A program made the translations under genes and the position numbers. Under the pieces are notes generated by a model that worked only from the letters and a program-made list of their open reading frames with translations, was not told the origin of the DNA and ran no database searches. From a bacterium (lineage in GTDB: Bacteria; Chloroflexota; Dormibacteria; Aeolococcales; Aeolococcaceae), in NCBI GenBank assembly GCA_021850405.1, contig JAJZMA010000089.1:1-6202 (forward strand): a stretch of 6,202 nt of DNA, read 5' to 3'. This document shows, piece by piece, positions 4,687-6,202 of this stretch. Every line of letters begins with the position of its first letter. Positions within the stretch are counted from its first letter, which is position 1.

Positions 4687-5629
4687 GCACATGCTTATCC
4701 CGGGGCTGCTGGCCCTGGCAAGCCCCTACCCAGCTCTTAGCGCCACTCCTCTGGGCAGCAGCCCTGTGCAGACGGCATTGCTGGTCGGCGGCGCAGTTGC
4801 TGTCGCATCAGCCATGGTTGGTCTTTTTACAGTTGTGCGCGGCCAGTCATTTGCTGGTCATGCCCTGGGTGATGTGGGGACCGCTGGCGGCTCTGTGTCC
4901 TATCTGTTCGGGCTGGATGTGCTGGTGGGATTTGTTGGTATTGCGCTCATTACTGCCGCCCTGATGGATCTGTTCGGGATCGACCGGGAGGAAGGACGGG
5001 ACGTGGCAACGGGAGGGGTGCTCGGCAGTATGCTTGGCGTTGGGGCACTTTTGCTCTACCTGGACTCGACGTTGCCCGGAAGCTCCGGATCAGCCATGGT
5101 TATTCTTTTTGGATCTCTTTTCTCGATTCCAGGCGCTGCAGTGCCGTTTGCCATCATGCTTTCCCTGCTGGTTGCAGGCGGAGTTGGGTTGCTGTTTCGG
5201 CCCCTGCTGCTTGATTCGGTAAACTCCGACCTGGCCCGCGCGAGTGGGATCCGGAGGAGAGTAGTTGGGAGAATGTATCTGCTTCTGCTCGCACTCGGAA
5301 TTGCCCTCTCCAGTCTGACTATAGGAGCGATCCTGAGCACAGCGCTGCTGGTGGGCCCGGCTGCAGCGGCAGCAGTGCTGTTTCGTCGCCCACTGCACGC
5401 ATTTCTTGCAGCAGTGGCTGTATCTGTGCTTTCAGTCTGGGCAGGAATCTTCCTTTCCTACTACAGTTACTACTGGCCACCCTATGGACATGGATGGCCA
5501 GTCAGTTTCTTTGTGGTGGCGATAATCTTTGCTACCTACCTTGGCGCCCGTGGTTATTGCCAGACACTCGGGAGACGGACTGGTAGCATTCCTGGTCCAT
5601 TGCCGACACTCGACAGAGGACCTTTATAG
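4679..5629 (+). CDS. Metal ABC transporter permease (ZnuB/TroC family), first of two
   Basis: This 316-residue inner-membrane protein belongs to the ABC-3 permease family and should form half of the metal channel. Hydrophobic segments are seen at about 30-53, 73-99, 113-128, 139-150, 154-173, 199-218, 219-235, 240-260 and 274-290. Family features include RGQSFAGHALGD (54-65) with H61, RDVATG (107-112), LFGSLFSI (143-150), the cytoplasmic coupling stretch around RPLLLDSVNSDLARASGI (174-191), and LLVGPAAAAA (223-232). A Pro/Gly-rich tail of about 20 residues follows the last segment. The ATG at 4679 overlaps the ATPase stop in ATGGCTGA; a GTG at 4598 would extend far into the ATPase gene and is unlikely. 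The first 30 residues are moderately hydrophobic and may contain a short extra helix. It is paralogous to the next gene, with matching motifs in the same order. Confidence 0.92.
   Translation: MAEHMLIPGLLALASPYPALSATPLGSSPVQTALLVGGAVAVASAMVGLFTVVRGQSFAGHALGDVGTAGGSVSYLFGLDVLVGFVGIALITAALMDLFGIDREEGRDVATGGVLGSMLGVGALLLYLDSTLPGSSGSAMVILFGSLFSIPGAAVPFAIMLSLLVAGGVGLLFRPLLLDSVNSDLARASGIRRRVVGRMYLLLLALGIALSSLTIGAILSTALLVGPAAAAAVLFRRPLHAFLAAVAVSVLSVWAGIFLSYYSYYWPPYGHGWPVSFFVVAIIFATYLGARGYCQTLGRRTGSIPGPLPTLDRGPL
5615..5620 (+). promoter_or_regulatory. Shine-Dalgarno site deciding the second permease start
   Basis: AGAGGA lies 8 nt before GTG at 5629-5631, a normal distance. The in-frame ATG at 5644 has only GGCGGA at 3-nt spacing. 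This favours the GTG, which shares its first G with the TAG stop of the first permease (TAGTG), a typical reinitiation junction. Confidence 0.45.
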
Positions 5630-6202
5630 TGTTTGGCGGAATAATGCTAAACACCTGGATCGGCGGAAGCGTAGTTGCCGCCCTTGCTGGAATGATCGGT
5701 TTTTTTGCCGTCCTGCGCAGCTCTGCGTTTGCTGCCCATGCCATCCCCCAGAGTGCTTTTGCCGGGGCTGCCGCTGCGGCGCTGCTGGGGCTGAGCCCAT
5801 TGCTTGGGCTGGCGATCTTCTCGGGTCTTGCTGCGGTTGCCATCAATCGGCTCGGAATGCAGGCGCGCCATGACGTGGCAACTGCACTTGCCATGGTGCT
5901 TCTCCTCGGGCTTGGAGCACTCTTCCTGGGCCTGGGCACCGAGTATGCTCCCCAGGTTTACGCCTTGCTGTTTGGCCAGATACTAGGCGTCAGCGACAGC
6001 GAGCTGATTCCGCTTGTCGCTGTCTCCGGCGGTACAGCTCTGTTTCTCCTGTGGGTGTACCGTCCACTCCTGTTGTCCTCTGTTGTGGAGGATGTGGCTG
6101 GGGCTGCTGGAGTACGACCATGGCTGGCAGATCTTTCCTTTCTCCTGCTGGTAGCTGCTGTGTCAACAGTGGCAATCCCTGTGGTTGGCGCACTCCTGCT
6201 CT
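5629..6202 (+). CDS. Metal ABC transporter permease, second of two (partial, runs off right edge)
   Basis: The frame is open from GTG 5629 to the window end, giving 191 residues of a polytopic membrane protein without its C-terminus (about 80-100 residues missing if the family length applies). It mirrors the first permease: LRSSAFAAHAIPQSAFAG (29-46) with H37 matches its RGQSFAGHALGD region, RHDVATA (80-86) its RDVATG, LFGQILGV (114-121) its LFGSLFSI, and RPLLLSSVVEDVAGAAGV (145-162) its coupling loop. Hydrophobic segments lie at about 9-30, 46-70, 83-102, 126-144 and 169-191. Pairing of two non-identical permeases in one operon, as in TroCD or SitCD, suggests a heterodimeric channel. ATG 5644 would shorten it by five residues. 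It is the fourth gene of the operon; whether more follow cannot be seen. Confidence 0.9.
   Translation, partial: MFGGIMLNTWIGGSVVAALAGMIGFFAVLRSSAFAAHAIPQSAFAGAAAAALLGLSPLLGLAIFSGLAAVAINRLGMQARHDVATALAMVLLLGLGALFLGLGTEYAPQVYALLFGQILGVSDSELIPLVAVSGGTALFLLWVYRPLLLSSVVEDVAGAAGVRPWLADLSFLLLVAAVSTVAIPVVGALLL

Noticed and set aside
4371..4964. 197-codon plus-strand frame spanning the ATPase and permease genes
   Set aside because: It runs out of frame across two well-supported genes, with a Cys/Trp/Arg-rich, protein-unlike composition.

Overview
The window looks like an ordinary chromosomal stretch of a moderately high-GC bacterium. Codons favour G or C at the third position. Two lipoproteins carry standard lipoboxes, and the proteins resemble families common in Actinomycetota and Chloroflexota. 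That affiliation is inference from protein style only; nothing here fixes the taxon. No mobile element, CRISPR array, rRNA or tRNA was seen.

Layout, left to right. Positions 1-111 hold only unassignable coding fragments. A RibD C-terminal-type (pyrimidine/dihydrofolate reductase-like) enzyme lies on the minus strand (112-975). A 166-bp divergent spacer separates it from a plus-strand Nudix hydrolase (1142-1591). This spacer holds the most striking non-coding structure of the window: a perfect 13-bp inverted repeat enclosing two smaller hairpins, foldable as a three-way junction (1041-1109). The Nudix gene converges on a minus-strand lipoprotein with an FKBP-type peptidyl-prolyl isomerase domain (1795-2412). 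Each of these two genes has its stop codon within or next to a stem-loop. A second divergent spacer (2413-2787) with a long imperfect hairpin follows.

The right half is one plus-strand operon for a metal-ion ABC importer of the ZnuABC/TroABCD/PsaABC (cluster A-I) class. It encodes a lipoprotein metal-binding protein (2788-3753), an ATPase (3790-4686) and two paralogous membrane permeases (4679-5629, and 5629 running off the right edge). The last three genes are tightly packed: an 8-nt overlap, then a TAGTG junction. Two different permeases suggest a heterodimeric channel. The binding protein would capture a divalent metal, probably Zn2+ or Mn2+, outside the membrane; the permease pair would pass it inward, powered by the ATPase.

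I found no convincing undescribed gene system. The items most worth a second look are the three-way-junction repeat at 1041-1109, the hairpin at 2510-2547, the apparent lack of Shine-Dalgarno sites at two genes with -10-like hexamers close to their starts, and the collagen-like tail of the ATPase.
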